Below are positions 25,353-34,115 of a DNA stretch of 64,000 nt, one piece after another; position 1 is the stretch's first letter; every line of letters starts with the position of its first letter. The stretch covers positions 62,001 to 126,000 of the forward strand of contig NZ_VDCQ01000008.1 in assembly GCF_006265175.1 (NCBI RefSeq). The letters run 5' to 3'. The notes beneath the pieces were generated by a model. It had not been told where the DNA came from and made no database searches. It saw nothing but the letters and a program-made list of their open reading frames with translations. A program made the translations under genes and the position numbers. The stretch is from Paenibacillus hemerocallicola (GTDB lineage Bacteria > Bacillota > Bacilli > Paenibacillales > NBRC-103111).

Positions 25353-27005
25353 TTGCTGACTTTGAACCGATCTATCAAACCGTTGCTGCTGCTCGCTTTG
25401 ACGTTTTTCTTATCTTTTTCCAGTCTAACGCTGTCCGGAGACAAAGCGATCGCCTCCTCCTACAGCTCCCGGGGCGCTCCCCAGGAAACCGTCGGCATCA
25501 CGAAACCGGCCGTCCTCTTTTATTTCAGTACCGATATGCCGAACGCGCCCGACTCCTATTCGATGGTTGTGGACGGCGAGAAGGTGGCCGCTTCTTACGA
25601 TAAAGCGCTGGAAGCATACGTGTATACGCCGGTCAAAGATTTAGAGCCGGGCGCGCATACCGTACGCATGACCATTACGTATAGCGGCTTCGAGCCGGTC
25701 GAGAAGTCATGGTCCTTCGTAGTGGCGAAGGACGCGATCAAGCAATTCGCTTCCCCCACTCTCGATCAGCTGCTGGGACTTGACGCCATCAACGACATCC
25801 GGACGCTGCACGGACTTCCGCGAGTCAAATTGAACGAACGGCTCAATGCGAGCGCGACGGCCCACGCGAGCTATTTGGATACGAATAAAGTTCAGCAAAG
25901 CGAAGATAGCACGGAAAGCCTCCACTCGGAAAACGCGGACAAGCCCGGCTATACCGGGAAAAACCCGTCAGAGCGCGGCTCCTACTACGGGTACGGCACG
26001 AACTTAGGCGAGGATGCCGCCTACAATAGCGGTACGCTCCCGGAAACGATCGACGCCCTATTCGACGCGCCTTATCATCGCACGCCGTTCCTGGACCCGT
26101 ATATTCAAGAAATCGGCGTCGGCAAGGTTGGCGATTATACGATTATCAAGTTCGGCATGGAAGACGATCCGACCCCGAAGCTCGTGGTCTCGCCGGTTAA
26201 CGGAGACCGTTACGTGCCGACCTCGTTCGACGGCCATGAGACGCCCGATCCGATCCGCATCCATTCGGGACATGCATACCCGGTCGGATATCCGATCATG
26301 GCGCAATATTCCGGCTCCGAGGTGGGGCAGGTCAAGCTGCTGGGGGCCGACCTGACGGACAACGGCGGCAAGTCCGTCGAATTTCTGTACAACACGCCGG
26401 CCAATGACGACAGCCTGACGAACGCGGTCATGCTCATCCCGCGCAATCCACTGCAGCCGGACTCGACATACCGTGTCATGATAAGCCTGCAGGCGACGCT
26501 GAGCGACGGCAGCAACATTACGGAAGTGAAGGAATGGGAGTTTACGACGGAGCCGATTCCGGGCACCGGCAGGACGAAGCTGCATGAAAGCTCCGCCGAT
26601 TACATCAAGCGCTTCGTCTCGTCGGCTCCGGTGCCGCGGACCGCGACCTTCGGACTGGACGGCACCACCTATTCGGTCGACGGCGCCAGCTTCCCGATGA
26701 GACTGAAGCCGGTTATCGTGGACGGCTCGTCCTACCTGTACATCCGCGACCTCGCCTCGGCGCTCGGAGCAAGCGTCGAGTGGAACGCCGAGCAACGAGC
26801 GGCCGTGTACACGAAAGGCAAACAGAAGGTTACGCTGCATACGACGAAAAACGAGGTCGAAGTGAACGGCGTATCCCGCACAACCGACAGCCCGGCTCGG
26901 CTGATCGGAGACTTTACGATGGTGCCGGTGCGGCTGCTGGCCGAGGTTCTGGGCGCGAAGGTGATTTATACGGACGCCACGCGTATGGTGAATATTACGT
27001 ACTAG
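25353..27005 (+). CDS. Secreted CAP-domain protein with C-terminal copper-amine-oxidase-like domain
   Basis: 550 residues from a TTG at 25353 with AGAGGGA seven bases upstream. Order: signal peptide (PLLLLALTFFLSFSSLTLS), an Ig-like region to about 130, a CAP/SCP domain about 135-285 (LLGLDAINDIRTLHGLPRV, ATAHASYLD, GTNLGEDAAY), a second beta-rich region, and a C-terminal domain about 435-550 with SYLYIRDLASALGASVEWN and FTMVPVRLLAEVLGAKV. That last domain is the copper-amine-oxidase N-like fold common on Paenibacillus surface proteins. CAP proteins are extracytoplasmic; their biochemical role is mostly unknown. It is transcribed alone. Confidence 0.88.
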   Translation: MLTLNRSIKPLLLLALTFFLSFSSLTLSGDKAIASSYSSRGAPQETVGITKPAVLFYFSTDMPNAPDSYSMVVDGEKVAASYDKALEAYVYTPVKDLEPGAHTVRMTITYSGFEPVEKSWSFVVAKDAIKQFASPTLDQLLGLDAINDIRTLHGLPRVKLNERLNASATAHASYLDTNKVQQSEDSTESLHSENADKPGYTGKNPSERGSYYGYGTNLGEDAAYNSGTLPETIDALFDAPYHRTPFLDPYIQEIGVGKVGDYTIIKFGMEDDPTPKLVVSPVNGDRYVPTSFDGHETPDPIRIHSGHAYPVGYPIMAQYSGSEVGQVKLLGADLTDNGGKSVEFLYNTPANDDSLTNAVMLIPRNPLQPDSTYRVMISLQATLSDGSNITEVKEWEFTTEPIPGTGRTKLHESSADYIKRFVSSAPVPRTATFGLDGTTYSVDGASFPMRLKPVIVDGSSYLYIRDLASALGASVEWNAEQRAAVYTKGKQKVTLHTTKNEVEVNGVSRTTDSPARLIGDFTMVPVRLLAEVLGAKVIYTDATRMVNITY

Positions 27006-27212
27006 AACGGTGCCTCGTAGACTGTAAACGCCCGCATCCCTTGGCTTGCTCGCGAGGAATCCGACCTTGCAGTGGGCATTCCCCCTCCCGTCCGGTTCAT
27101 AATGCTGAAATCAGCGCTATTCCCTTTCATGGGGGCGGTTTTCGCCAAATAACGCTCGTTCCGGCCTTATTTCTCGTGAGTCGTCCCGATCTTACCGCCT
27201 CGCCTCCAACGC

Positions 27213-27254
27213 AAAACACCCGGATCGCATAAAGCGCAATCCGGGTGTCTTTCT
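27213..27254. terminator. Bidirectional terminator between CAP gene and glyQS
   Basis: ACACCCGGAT pairs with AATCCGGGTGT, with T-rich runs on both strands; the genes converge here. Confidence 0.8.
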
Positions 27255-27278
27255 TCATTTTTTCGCCGTATTCGAAGC

Positions 27279-28661
27279 TTAAAAAACGATCCGTTCTTCC
27301 AAAAACGCCTTCAGTTCCGCGATCGGCATGCGCGTCTGTTCCATCGTGTCGCGGTCGCGCACCGTCACCTGGCCGTCCTGCTCCGATTCGAAGTCGTACG
27401 TGATGCAGAACGGGGTGCCGATCTCGTCGTGACGGCGGTATCGTTTGCCGATCGAACCTGATTCGTCGTAATCGACCATGAAATGCTTCGCCAGATCGGC
27501 GAACACTTTGCCCGCGCCGTCGGACAGCTTCTTCGACAACGGGAATACGGCCGCCTTGAACGGCGCAAGCGCCGGGTGCAGGTGAAGCACCGTGCGGCTG
27601 TCGTCTCCCTCGAGCTTCTGCTCCTCGAACGCGTCGATCAGAAACGCAAGCGTCACCCGGTCCGCGCCGAGCGAAGGCTCGATACAGTACGGGACGTAGC
27701 GCTCGTTCGTCTCTTGGTCGATATAATGGAAATCTTCGCCGGAATGCTCCATATGCTGCTTCAGGTCATAGTCGGTGCGGTCCGCGATACCCCACAGCTC
27801 GCCCCAGCCGAACGGGAACTTGAATTCGATATCCGTCGTAGCGTTGCTGTAGTGGGACAGCTCGTCGTCAGAATGGTCGCGGAGACGGATGTTGTCTTCC
27901 TTGAGACCGAGCGCCTTCAGCCACTCGAAGCAGTACGAGCGCCAATATTCGAACCATTTCAAATCCTCGCCCGGCTTGCAGAAAAATTCCAGCTCCATCT
28001 GCTCGAATTCGCGTGTCCGGAATGTGAAGTTGCCCGGCGTAATTTCGTTGCGGAAGCTTTTGCCGATTTGGCCGATGCCGAACGGCATTTTTTTGCGCAT
28101 CGTGCGCTGGACGTTTTTGAAGTTGACGAAGATCCCCTGCGCCGTCTCCGGACGCAAATAAATTTGGTTCGAGCTCGACTCGGTGACGCCTTGGAACGTC
28201 TTGAACATCAGATTGAACTGGCGGATGTCGGTAAATTCCCGGCTGCCGCAATCCGGACATGCAATCTGATGCTCTTCGATCAAGGCGCGCATCTGATCGA
28301 ACGACAAGCCGTCGACGATCATCTCGATGTTTTTCTCGGACAGGGCGCCCTCGATCAGCTTATCGGCGCGATGGCGCGCCTTGCACTGCTTGCAGTCGAT
28401 CATCGGGTCGTTGAAATTGCCGACGTGGCCGGAAGCGACCCACGCCTGCGGGTTCATCAAAATCGCCGCGTCCAGACCGACGTTGTACGGAGATTCCTGG
28501 ATGAATTTTCTCCACCATGCGCGCTTCACGTTATTTTTCAGCTCGACGCCGAGAGGACCGTAATCCCACGTGTTCGCCAAGCCGCCATACACCTCCGAGC
28601 CCGGAAATACAAAGCCCCTGTGCTTGGCCAGCGCCACCACTTGATCCATGTTCACACTCAT
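27279..28661 (-). CDS. glyQS: Glycyl-tRNA synthetase (single-chain class II)
   Basis: 460 residues, the dimeric archaeal/eukaryote-like type that charges tRNA-Gly. Class II motifs are visible: [47 protein letters not shown] (motif 2), [11 protein letters not shown], and [12 protein letters not shown] (motif 3). A zinc-type insert has CKQCKARHR and CPDCGSR. The ATG at 28661 has AAGGAG ten bases upstream; the frame stays open upstream only through the leader. A T-box leader and promoter lie directly upstream, so expression should rise when tRNA-Gly is uncharged. Confidence 0.97.
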   Translation of the reverse strand: MSVNMDQVVALAKHRGFVFPGSEVYGGLANTWDYGPLGVELKNNVKRAWWRKFIQESPYNVGLDAAILMNPQAWVASGHVGNFNDPMIDCKQCKARHRADKLIEGALSEKNIEMIVDGLSFDQMRALIEEHQIACPDCGSREFTDIRQFNLMFKTFQGVTESSSNQIYLRPETAQGIFVNFKNVQRTMRKKMPFGIGQIGKSFRNEITPGNFTFRTREFEQMELEFFCKPGEDLKWFEYWRSYCFEWLKALGLKEDNIRLRDHSDDELSHYSNATTDIEFKFPFGWGELWGIADRTDYDLKQHMEHSGEDFHYIDQETNERYVPYCIEPSLGADRVTLAFLIDAFEEQKLEGDDSRTVLHLHPALAPFKAAVFPLSKKLSDGAGKVFADLAKHFMVDYDESGSIGKRYRRHDEIGTPFCITYDFESEQDGQVTVRDRDTMEQTRMPIAELKAFLEERIVF

Positions 28662-28718
28662 TTTCGCTTCTCTCCTTGCGTATTGGAAGTTGCGCCATGA
28701 GCAGGTAAAGGCAAAACG

Positions 28719-28994
28719 AAAAAGCCCTCTCCCATGGCATAAGCTTATGCCTAGGGACGAGAGCTTGAAATAGCGCACCCGCGGTTCCACCCTAGTTGAC
28801 GCGACGCCCGGCCGTCCGATGGAATCGGTACGCCCGAGACACATTCGAATCGCGAATGCGCGTCCCCTTTGTTCATATGCGGCTCCGGATCGCCTTTTCC
28901 CCGCTTCTTCCCCCGGGCTTTCACCGTCCCCGGGTCGCTTGTGCGAAAGTGGCAGCAGGTACTGTTTATCCTTCACGGCCGCGTTTATGCTTTG
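28719..28994 (-). promoter_or_regulatory. T-box riboswitch leader of glyQS
   Basis: The minus-strand leader contains the T-box core GGGTGGAACCGCGGGTGC (near 28799-28776). It is followed by a terminator: GCTCTCGTCCC pairs through an AAGCTT-centred stem with GGGAGAGGGC and runs into TTTTT (28764-28719). Uncharged tRNA would pair with the T-box and stabilise the antiterminator. The upstream part forms G/C-rich stems; a GGC triplet is present as a possible specifier, but I could not fix the specifier loop with confidence. Confidence 0.9.
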
Positions 28995-29000
28995 CACATC

Positions 29001-29029
29001 ATTGTACCCAACTTGCGGATAAAAATCAA
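29001..29029 (-). promoter_or_regulatory. glyQS promoter
   Basis: On the minus strand TTGATT (29029-29024) and TACAAT (29006-29001) are 17 bases apart, placing the transcript start at the head of the T-box leader. Confidence 0.75.
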
Positions 29030-29053
29030 TGCGGACGTTAACCCGTACGCTTC

Positions 29054-30568
29054 CTACTTTCCCGGGGTGTAAAAATTTTGCGTATAATACGCCCGCATTT
29101 TCCCTCCGAAATAGACGCCGACCCCGAGTCTTGTCGTAGCGCCGAGCAAGCTTTCGCGGTGTCCGGTGCCCGAGTTCAGCCAGCCCGAATGGGCGACGAT
29201 GGCGTTCGGCTGCCCGGCCGCGATATTTTCGGCGCCGAGCCTGTAATCGATATCGTCGGCATTGAACCGGTCCTTGAGCTTTTGCCCGGTCGGACTCGTA
29301 TGGTCGAAATATCCGTTCTTCGCCATATCCTCGCTGTGCTTGCGCGCCGTGCCGGCCGCCTTATCGTCCCAGTGGAATGCCGGCAATCCCCGCTTCGCCC
29401 TCGCCGCATTGGCCAAGTCGAACACTTCCCTCTCGAATGCGGTGCGGAGCGCGTCGCTCACGGTGCCGTAATAGTCGCTCTTCGCTTCCTCGGAGCTTTT
29501 GGCTATGATCTGGATCGCTTCCACGGCGCTCGACTCATGCGTATCGTAGAAAAACGTCACATAGCCTTCGTCGATTTCATACACGCCGTCCTCTTTGCCC
29601 GGGTTGTTGAGCAAATATTTCGTAAAGCCCTTCGTGATCGAATCGAGCGGCTTGCCGAGCGCCTTTACTACGTCGGCCGCTTTCGATCCGGCACCGATTC
29701 CCGCCTGGCGCGTCGTCCAGTCCGCGGAATTCGTATACAATCCGACCACCTTGCCGTCCTGAATGCCGATTTGCGCATAGCTCGCATATTCCTGATTGTA
29801 GATGTGCCATTCGAAGCCGTACTCGCTCGGATCTTTGCGCGCGGGAGCTCCCAGCTTGGCCTGCACCGAAGCTTCCGAATCGCCCAGCGACACGCCGCGC
29901 ACGGCAAACGTCCGGACCGGGGCCGACAAGCCCGTAACGAATTGCGCCTTTCCTTTCAAATTGCGGATAAACTGCACCGCTTCCGCTCTCGTCAAAGTTT
30001 CCCCGGTGCCGAAGCCCGCCGTCGTGCCGCCGGACGTTCTGCCCTGCGCCAATCCGTTGTCCAGCAAATAACGGACCGAAGCGTCCACGTCCAGCTCCTG
30101 TCCCTGCGAGGCGGCCAGCAGTCTGGCAACCTGCCCTCGCTTATAGGGAGCGTCGGCCTGGCTCTGATCGACCGGCCAGCGCATTTCCGCGGCAAACGCG
30201 TAATATTTGGCATACCAAGGAGCATTCGGCCCTTGCGCCGCGATCGTATCCCCTACGTATGCCCTCAGCAGCATCGTCAAAAATTCGGCTTCGCTCACCC
30301 GCTTGTCCGGTTGGAACGTCCCGTCGGCGAAGCCGTCGACGATGTGCTGCGAGACGGCCCATTCGATCGTATCCCTTCCCCAATGTCCGGCAATATCCGA
30401 TAATGCCTTCACAGGCTCCGCCACGGCGACCGATAGCGGTCCTCCGCTTCGCTCCGCCGCGCCGACGGTCTGCGTACCGACCGCAGCCGGACCGAGCAGC
30501 AGCGCGGAAGCGAGCAGTGCGGCGAATGTCCGCTTCCCGACAGCCTTCCATCCATATATGAATCCCAC
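29054..30568 (-). CDS. Surface-anchored SLH and CAP-domain protein
   Basis: 504 residues from a GTG at 30568, with AGGGGG seven bases upstream. Order: signal peptide ([20 protein letters not shown]), SLH-type repeats at about 55-205 ([40 protein letters not shown]), a CAP-associated domain at about 225-355 ([16 protein letters not shown]), and a CAP domain at about 375-500 ([42 protein letters not shown]). SLH domains bind pyruvylated wall polymer, so the protein should sit on the cell wall. It is the second CAP protein within 5 kb, the other being at 25353. Confidence 0.9.
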   Translation of the reverse strand: MGFIYGWKAVGKRTFAALLASALLLGPAAVGTQTVGAAERSGGPLSVAVAEPVKALSDIAGHWGRDTIEWAVSQHIVDGFADGTFQPDKRVSEAEFLTMLLRAYVGDTIAAQGPNAPWYAKYYAFAAEMRWPVDQSQADAPYKRGQVARLLAASQGQELDVDASVRYLLDNGLAQGRTSGGTTAGFGTGETLTRAEAVQFIRNLKGKAQFVTGLSAPVRTFAVRGVSLGDSEASVQAKLGAPARKDPSEYGFEWHIYNQEYASYAQIGIQDGKVVGLYTNSADWTTRQAGIGAGSKAADVVKALGKPLDSITKGFTKYLLNNPGKEDGVYEIDEGYVTFFYDTHESSAVEAIQIIAKSSEEAKSDYYGTVSDALRTAFEREVFDLANAARAKRGLPAFHWDDKAAGTARKHSEDMAKNGYFDHTSPTGQKLKDRFNADDIDYRLGAENIAAGQPNAIVAHSGWLNSGTGHRESLLGATTRLGVGVYFGGKMRAYYTQNFYTPGK

Positions 30569-30754
30569 GATTATTCCCCCTTCCGGCGGTAACCAACCGT
30601 TTAACGTCTTCGACACGGACGGCTCAAACTCCTTTTTCGCCAGGCGCCGCCTTAGACGGACCATCCCGGATAAGAGCGCCTTTACCCAAGCAACAACAAT
30701 GGAATTCACAATTTATGTACTTTGGTTCAGTAGTGCGGTATAGCGTGAAAAAAA

Positions 30755-31107
30755 CTATGACCCCATAATCCGCATACAACCTGGGGGGCGTTTTGATGGG
30801 CGTGACATGACGTTGTGCGTCAATAGAGGAATTATATTCCGTTATTGTCCCAAACTCTATTACACTCTTGAAGATAACGGCACAGGCTTCCGCTATATCG
30901 GTCATTCGGGGTGGAAATGACAGTGAACAGCGGAATAGCGGAACGGTTTTCCTTTATTTTGCAATCGATAGAGGGACTCGAGCCAATAGCGTACTCCAGT
31001 TCCGCTATTTCTTGGATTTGCGATCCTGCAAGTCATCGGTAAAGGCCGCCTGCCTTCGCCGATCAGGCGGTACATCCCCCCTCTGCACACGAATGATGCT
31101 GTGAAGC
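30755..31107. repeat. MITE-like intergenic element, copy B
   Basis: 353 bp, closest to copy D (57931-58280); the two share long blocks such as TCGGTCATTCGGGGTGGAAA. The end sequences CATAATCCGCATACA (left) and the right end form an imperfect inverted repeat. A7 (30748-30754) lies at the left and A5 (31108-31112) at the right; the right run is the T-run of the terminator of the lipoprotein gene at 31356. TTCCGYTAT motifs occur in both directions. It lies between two minus-strand genes. Confidence 0.75.
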
Positions 31108-31147
31108 AAAAACACCGGCATCGCCCATCAGGGGGCGCCACCGGTGT
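31108..31147 (-). terminator. Terminator of the sugar-binding lipoprotein gene
   Basis: On the minus strand CACCGGTGG-type arms pair with CCGGTGTT around GCGCCCCC/GGGCG and run into TTTTT. It lies more than 200 bases after the stop codon, beyond a tandem repeat, and touches repeat copy B. Confidence 0.75.
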
Positions 31148-31172
31148 GGCTCTGCAACTGCTAGTCATCGCA

Positions 31173-31288
31173 GTTGCTCTTCTTGTCGTTGCTCTCTTGC
31201 CGCTACTCTTCTTGACGTTGCTCTCTTGCCGCTGCTCTTCTTGTCGTTGCTCTCTTGCCGTTGCTCTCTTGCCGCTGCTCTTCTTGTC
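31173..31288. repeat. 29-bp tandem repeat (minisatellite) in a 3' untranslated region
   Basis: Units start at 31188, 31217, 31246 (shortened to 14 bp) and 31260, each reading GTTGCTCTCTTGCCGCTRCT then CTTCTTGWC, with a partial unit at 31173. Each unit is itself built of two similar halves. It lies between the stop codon of the lipoprotein gene and its terminator. No spacers are present, so this is not a CRISPR. Confidence 0.9.
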
Positions 31289-31355
31289 GATACGCCTTGC
31301 CGACTCCTTGTTCCGCCAATGAGAGCACTGCCGGGCCGCGTTCCATAGCGACCTG

Positions 31356-32651
31356 CTATTTGTTTTTGTCCGCCTCGATCGTTTTCTTGACGGCTTCCTC
31401 CGCCTCCCGGAGCGCGGTGTTGACATCCTTGCCTCCGAACAGAATGCCCTGCAAGGCGTTGGTGCCGAGCTGCGTCGTTGCCGCAGAGTAGTACTTGCTC
31501 TGGGGCGATGGCTTCGCCATGTTTTTCAGCGGAATCGCATTGAGGTTGCGGCCTTTATACAACGGCGCGTCCTGGCCGAATACTTTCGGGATGCTCGTGC
31601 TGTTCAAGGCCGGAATGAACGTTGCCGCCCTGGCCTTCTCGGTCAGAAACTCTTCCGTGGACAAATAGTCCATGACCTGATAAGCGTCGTCCTTGTACTT
31701 GCTGCCGACGTTCAAATACATGAAGGTAGGATACGGCTGCGGACCGAGGCCGTTCATCGTCGGGAACGTGACGATATCCCAATTGAGCGGCGCCAGATCC
31801 TTCTCGACATGCAGTCCCGCGACCGGCGACCACATCGCCGTTACTTGATCCTGGAAAAACATTTTGACCAGACTGCCCATCTTCGTCTTGTCCGGATTAA
31901 AGCCCGGAATCTGATAAAATCGGGTGATATTGTCCATCAATTTTTTCACGTTGTCCGTCGTAAGAGACACTTGCTGCGTCTTCGGATCGACGAAGTTGAG
32001 CGACATTTGGTTGCGCAGGAAGTAGTGGTTCGGCGAGATGGTGAAGCCGTAGTATTGCGTGCCTCCTTCATTGCGGGTCAGCTTGACCGACAGGTCGTAC
32101 AATTCGTCCCATGTGATGCCGTCTTTCGGGTAGGCAACGCCGAATTTGTCGAACAGGTTCTTGTTATAGTAAATGACGGCGGCCTGGTTGTCGAAGGGAA
32201 GCGCATACAGCTTGCCGTCGCTCATTTGGCGGATCATTTCGAGCGTTTGCGGCTCGAACCGGCTCATGTCGGTCTTAAATTTTTTCGCCAGCGGTTCGAT
32301 ATCGACCTGCATATTGTTCTGGAAGACGCTGGTGTAGGAAAGGCCCACCGATCCGAATATGACGTCGACCTGCTGGTTGGAAGCGATCAATTTATCCAGC
32401 GTTCCCGTAGTCGTCGGTATGAGCACAGGCGTAATATGGGGGAACTTTTCCTTGATCTGCTTGCCGAACTTCTCTTCGAAGTAACCCTCTGCGTTGAAGT
32501 TGGAGCCGACATTATAGAAATAGAGCGTGACCGGTTCTTTTTTCTGCTGCGGCTGGACGGGCTCCTCGGCTCCTGCTCCCGGTTTCGTTCCGCCGCAAGC
32601 GGATAGCAGCAGCATGCCCGTCAGTCCGAGCAAAGCCATTTTTTTCAGCAT
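31356..32651 (-). CDS. Sugar-binding lipoprotein, family 1 (orphan)
   Basis: 431 residues. The lipoprotein signal MLKKMALLGLTGMLLLSAC gives a lipobox LSAC. The body is a family 1 solute-binding fold with DKFGVAYPKDGITWDELYD and a C-terminal NTALREAEEAVKKTIE, shared with the lipoproteins at 16627 and 35863. GAGGGG lies seven bases before the ATG. No permease is adjacent; the AraC gene 400 bases upstream reads the same way, and a cre-like box lies between them. The transcript has an unusually long 3' part with a minisatellite. A sugar or oligosaccharide ligand is expected, identity unknown. Confidence 0.9.
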   Translation of the reverse strand: MLKKMALLGLTGMLLLSACGGTKPGAGAEEPVQPQQKKEPVTLYFYNVGSNFNAEGYFEEKFGKQIKEKFPHITPVLIPTTTGTLDKLIASNQQVDVIFGSVGLSYTSVFQNNMQVDIEPLAKKFKTDMSRFEPQTLEMIRQMSDGKLYALPFDNQAAVIYYNKNLFDKFGVAYPKDGITWDELYDLSVKLTRNEGGTQYYGFTISPNHYFLRNQMSLNFVDPKTQQVSLTTDNVKKLMDNITRFYQIPGFNPDKTKMGSLVKMFFQDQVTAMWSPVAGLHVEKDLAPLNWDIVTFPTMNGLGPQPYPTFMYLNVGSKYKDDAYQVMDYLSTEEFLTEKARAATFIPALNSTSIPKVFGQDAPLYKGRNLNAIPLKNMAKPSPQSKYYSAATTQLGTNALQGILFGGKDVNTALREAEEAVKKTIEADKNK

Positions 32652-33057
32652 GAATGATCCCCTCTTCTTCGTTTCGTATTGGGTACGGCGGCTTGTACTA
32701 AGTCGAGCAGGCGGATAACGATTGCCGGTTGTTCGTTATCTTCCGCCATTAAGCGGAACCGTTGATACAGAAAGGCAACTCCCAATTATGAGCAGGCTCC
32801 CTCCTTTCCCTGCACTCGCTTGATCGGACAAGCAAGCGCCTTCTAATTAAAACGCTTTCAAACGTTTTTTGCATTCGTCGGAAAACTGTCCGACGATACG
32901 GGTCAAGCTCGAAAAATACAGGTATGTTATAGGTTTATGTAGTGAAAATTATAAATTTATTTGCCTATAAATTCACGCCAAATAAGAACGTTTTATAAGA
33001 CAAATTTTGTATATTCGATTAAAATTTCAAAACATCCGTATGGCGCGCAGGGCCGGC
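32652..33057. other. AT-rich regulatory region before the lipoprotein gene
   Basis: No gene is visible. It contains the cre-like box at 32847-32861 and a markedly AT-rich part at 32930-33030. The lipoprotein promoter should lie here, but I could not choose one -35/-10 pair. Confidence 0.45.
32847..32861 (-). promoter_or_regulatory. cre-like box
   Basis: On the minus strand TGAAAGCGTTTTAA differs from the catabolite-response consensus at one position. It is about 200 bases upstream of the lipoprotein start, so it may act on a distal promoter. Confidence 0.45.
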
Positions 33058-33873
33058 TCAAAGCAGCTGCATCGAATGAATTTTGCGGAACTTCGAAGGA
33101 TTCATCTTGCCGTACTTCGTAAACATGCGGCTGAAATAATAACCGTTGTCATAACCGCATAGCCGGGCAATATGGTCGATCGTATAATCCGTCTGCACGA
33201 GCAGCAGCTTGGCCTTTTCCATGCGGACCGAGAACAGGTAACGGGAAGGCAGCAGCCCGAATACGGTCTGGAATCGGCGGGTGAATTGGACGGGATGCAT
33301 GTTGAATATGTTAGCGATATCCCGCATTTGAATGTTCCCGCATGCATGACGGTCGATCCAATCTTTCGCATCCTTCATCAGCGGGTCGTTTACAAGATCT
33401 CCATACCGGGAAAGAGATTCCGCTTCTATATAAAATAACATCCACACGTCATTGACATAATGCGCGATCCCTCTGCTGCCGACTCCTTCGTCGATCATGA
33501 AAAAACCGAGCAAATGTCGGTAATTGTTAAACAGCCGGTCCTGCTCGGGAGTCGTAAATTTGTAGCGGAACAAGTTGTGCAGCAGCTTGACGATCCGTTC
33601 TTCCTCCGATTGGGTCTGCTCCTGAAAGGTGAATTTGATATAGAAGAAGGACAAGGGAGTAAGCATTTCGCGGTGAAACTCCATCGATGGCGGGCATAGC
33701 ACTATATCGCCGGAAGAAGCTTCCCCTTGCACGTCTCCGATCCGGTAGCGGAACAGCCCTTCCTCGACAGCCATCATCGTCCACACGGGGGAGCGTTCCA
33801 TATGCGCAAGGAACTTCGGTTTGTCCTTCCAATAGTACGTACCCTTGAGCGAAATCGGATAAGCAAGGGACAT
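33058..33873 (-). CDS. AraC-family transcriptional regulator
   Basis: 271 residues from the ATG at 33873, which has GGGAGGGAG seven bases upstream; earlier in-frame starts lack such a site. The N-terminal cupin-like part has VWTMMAVEEGLFRYRIGD and GDIVLCPPSMEFHREM. The C-terminus has MRDIANIFNMHPVQFTRRF and IARLCGYDNGYYFSRMF, the two AraC helices. It is divergent from the FAD oxidoreductase at 34116 and upstream of the lipoprotein at 31356, so either or both are likely targets. Confidence 0.9.
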   Translation of the reverse strand: MSLAYPISLKGTYYWKDKPKFLAHMERSPVWTMMAVEEGLFRYRIGDVQGEASSGDIVLCPPSMEFHREMLTPLSFFYIKFTFQEQTQSEEERIVKLLHNLFRYKFTTPEQDRLFNNYRHLLGFFMIDEGVGSRGIAHYVNDVWMLFYIEAESLSRYGDLVNDPLMKDAKDWIDRHACGNIQMRDIANIFNMHPVQFTRRFQTVFGLLPSRYLFSVRMEKAKLLLVQTDYTIDHIARLCGYDNGYYFSRMFTKYGKMNPSKFRKIHSMQLL

Positions 33874-34056
33874 GCTCGAACTCCCTCCCTTTTCAATAAG
33901 CCGCATGCCGGCGTCTTCCATTTCAACGGAACGATAACGAGCCTCATTCATCCAAGTATATTCAACTTTCCGATGATTGGAAAGCACCCCGACGACGGTT
34001 GTAATAATGTATAAATTTTTATAATTATATGCATTTTTACGTGGATGCGATGCCGA

Positions 34057-34083
34057 TATACTATTTGTGAAAGCGCTTTATCA
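34057..34083 (+). promoter_or_regulatory. -10 region with overlapping cre-like box before the FAD oxidoreductase
   Basis: TATACT (34057-34062) is followed at once by TGAAAGCGCTTTAT (34068-34081), one position from the cre consensus. A CcpA complex there would block transcription. The -35 is poorly conserved, which would fit an activator such as the divergent AraC protein. Confidence 0.5.
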
Positions 34084-34115
34084 ACAGCATTCAAGGGGAA
34101 AAGGGAGTTGATCGA

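Noticed and set aside
28662-28997. Upstream extension of glyQS
   Set aside because: This stretch is the T-box leader; the family N-terminus begins at 28661.
31173-31288. CRISPR array
   Set aside because: The repeat units are adjacent with no unique spacers, and no cas genes are present.
31101-31322. A short hydrophobic open frame across the minisatellite
   Set aside because: Its Leu-rich sequence is produced by the 29-bp repeat; there is no ribosome binding site.
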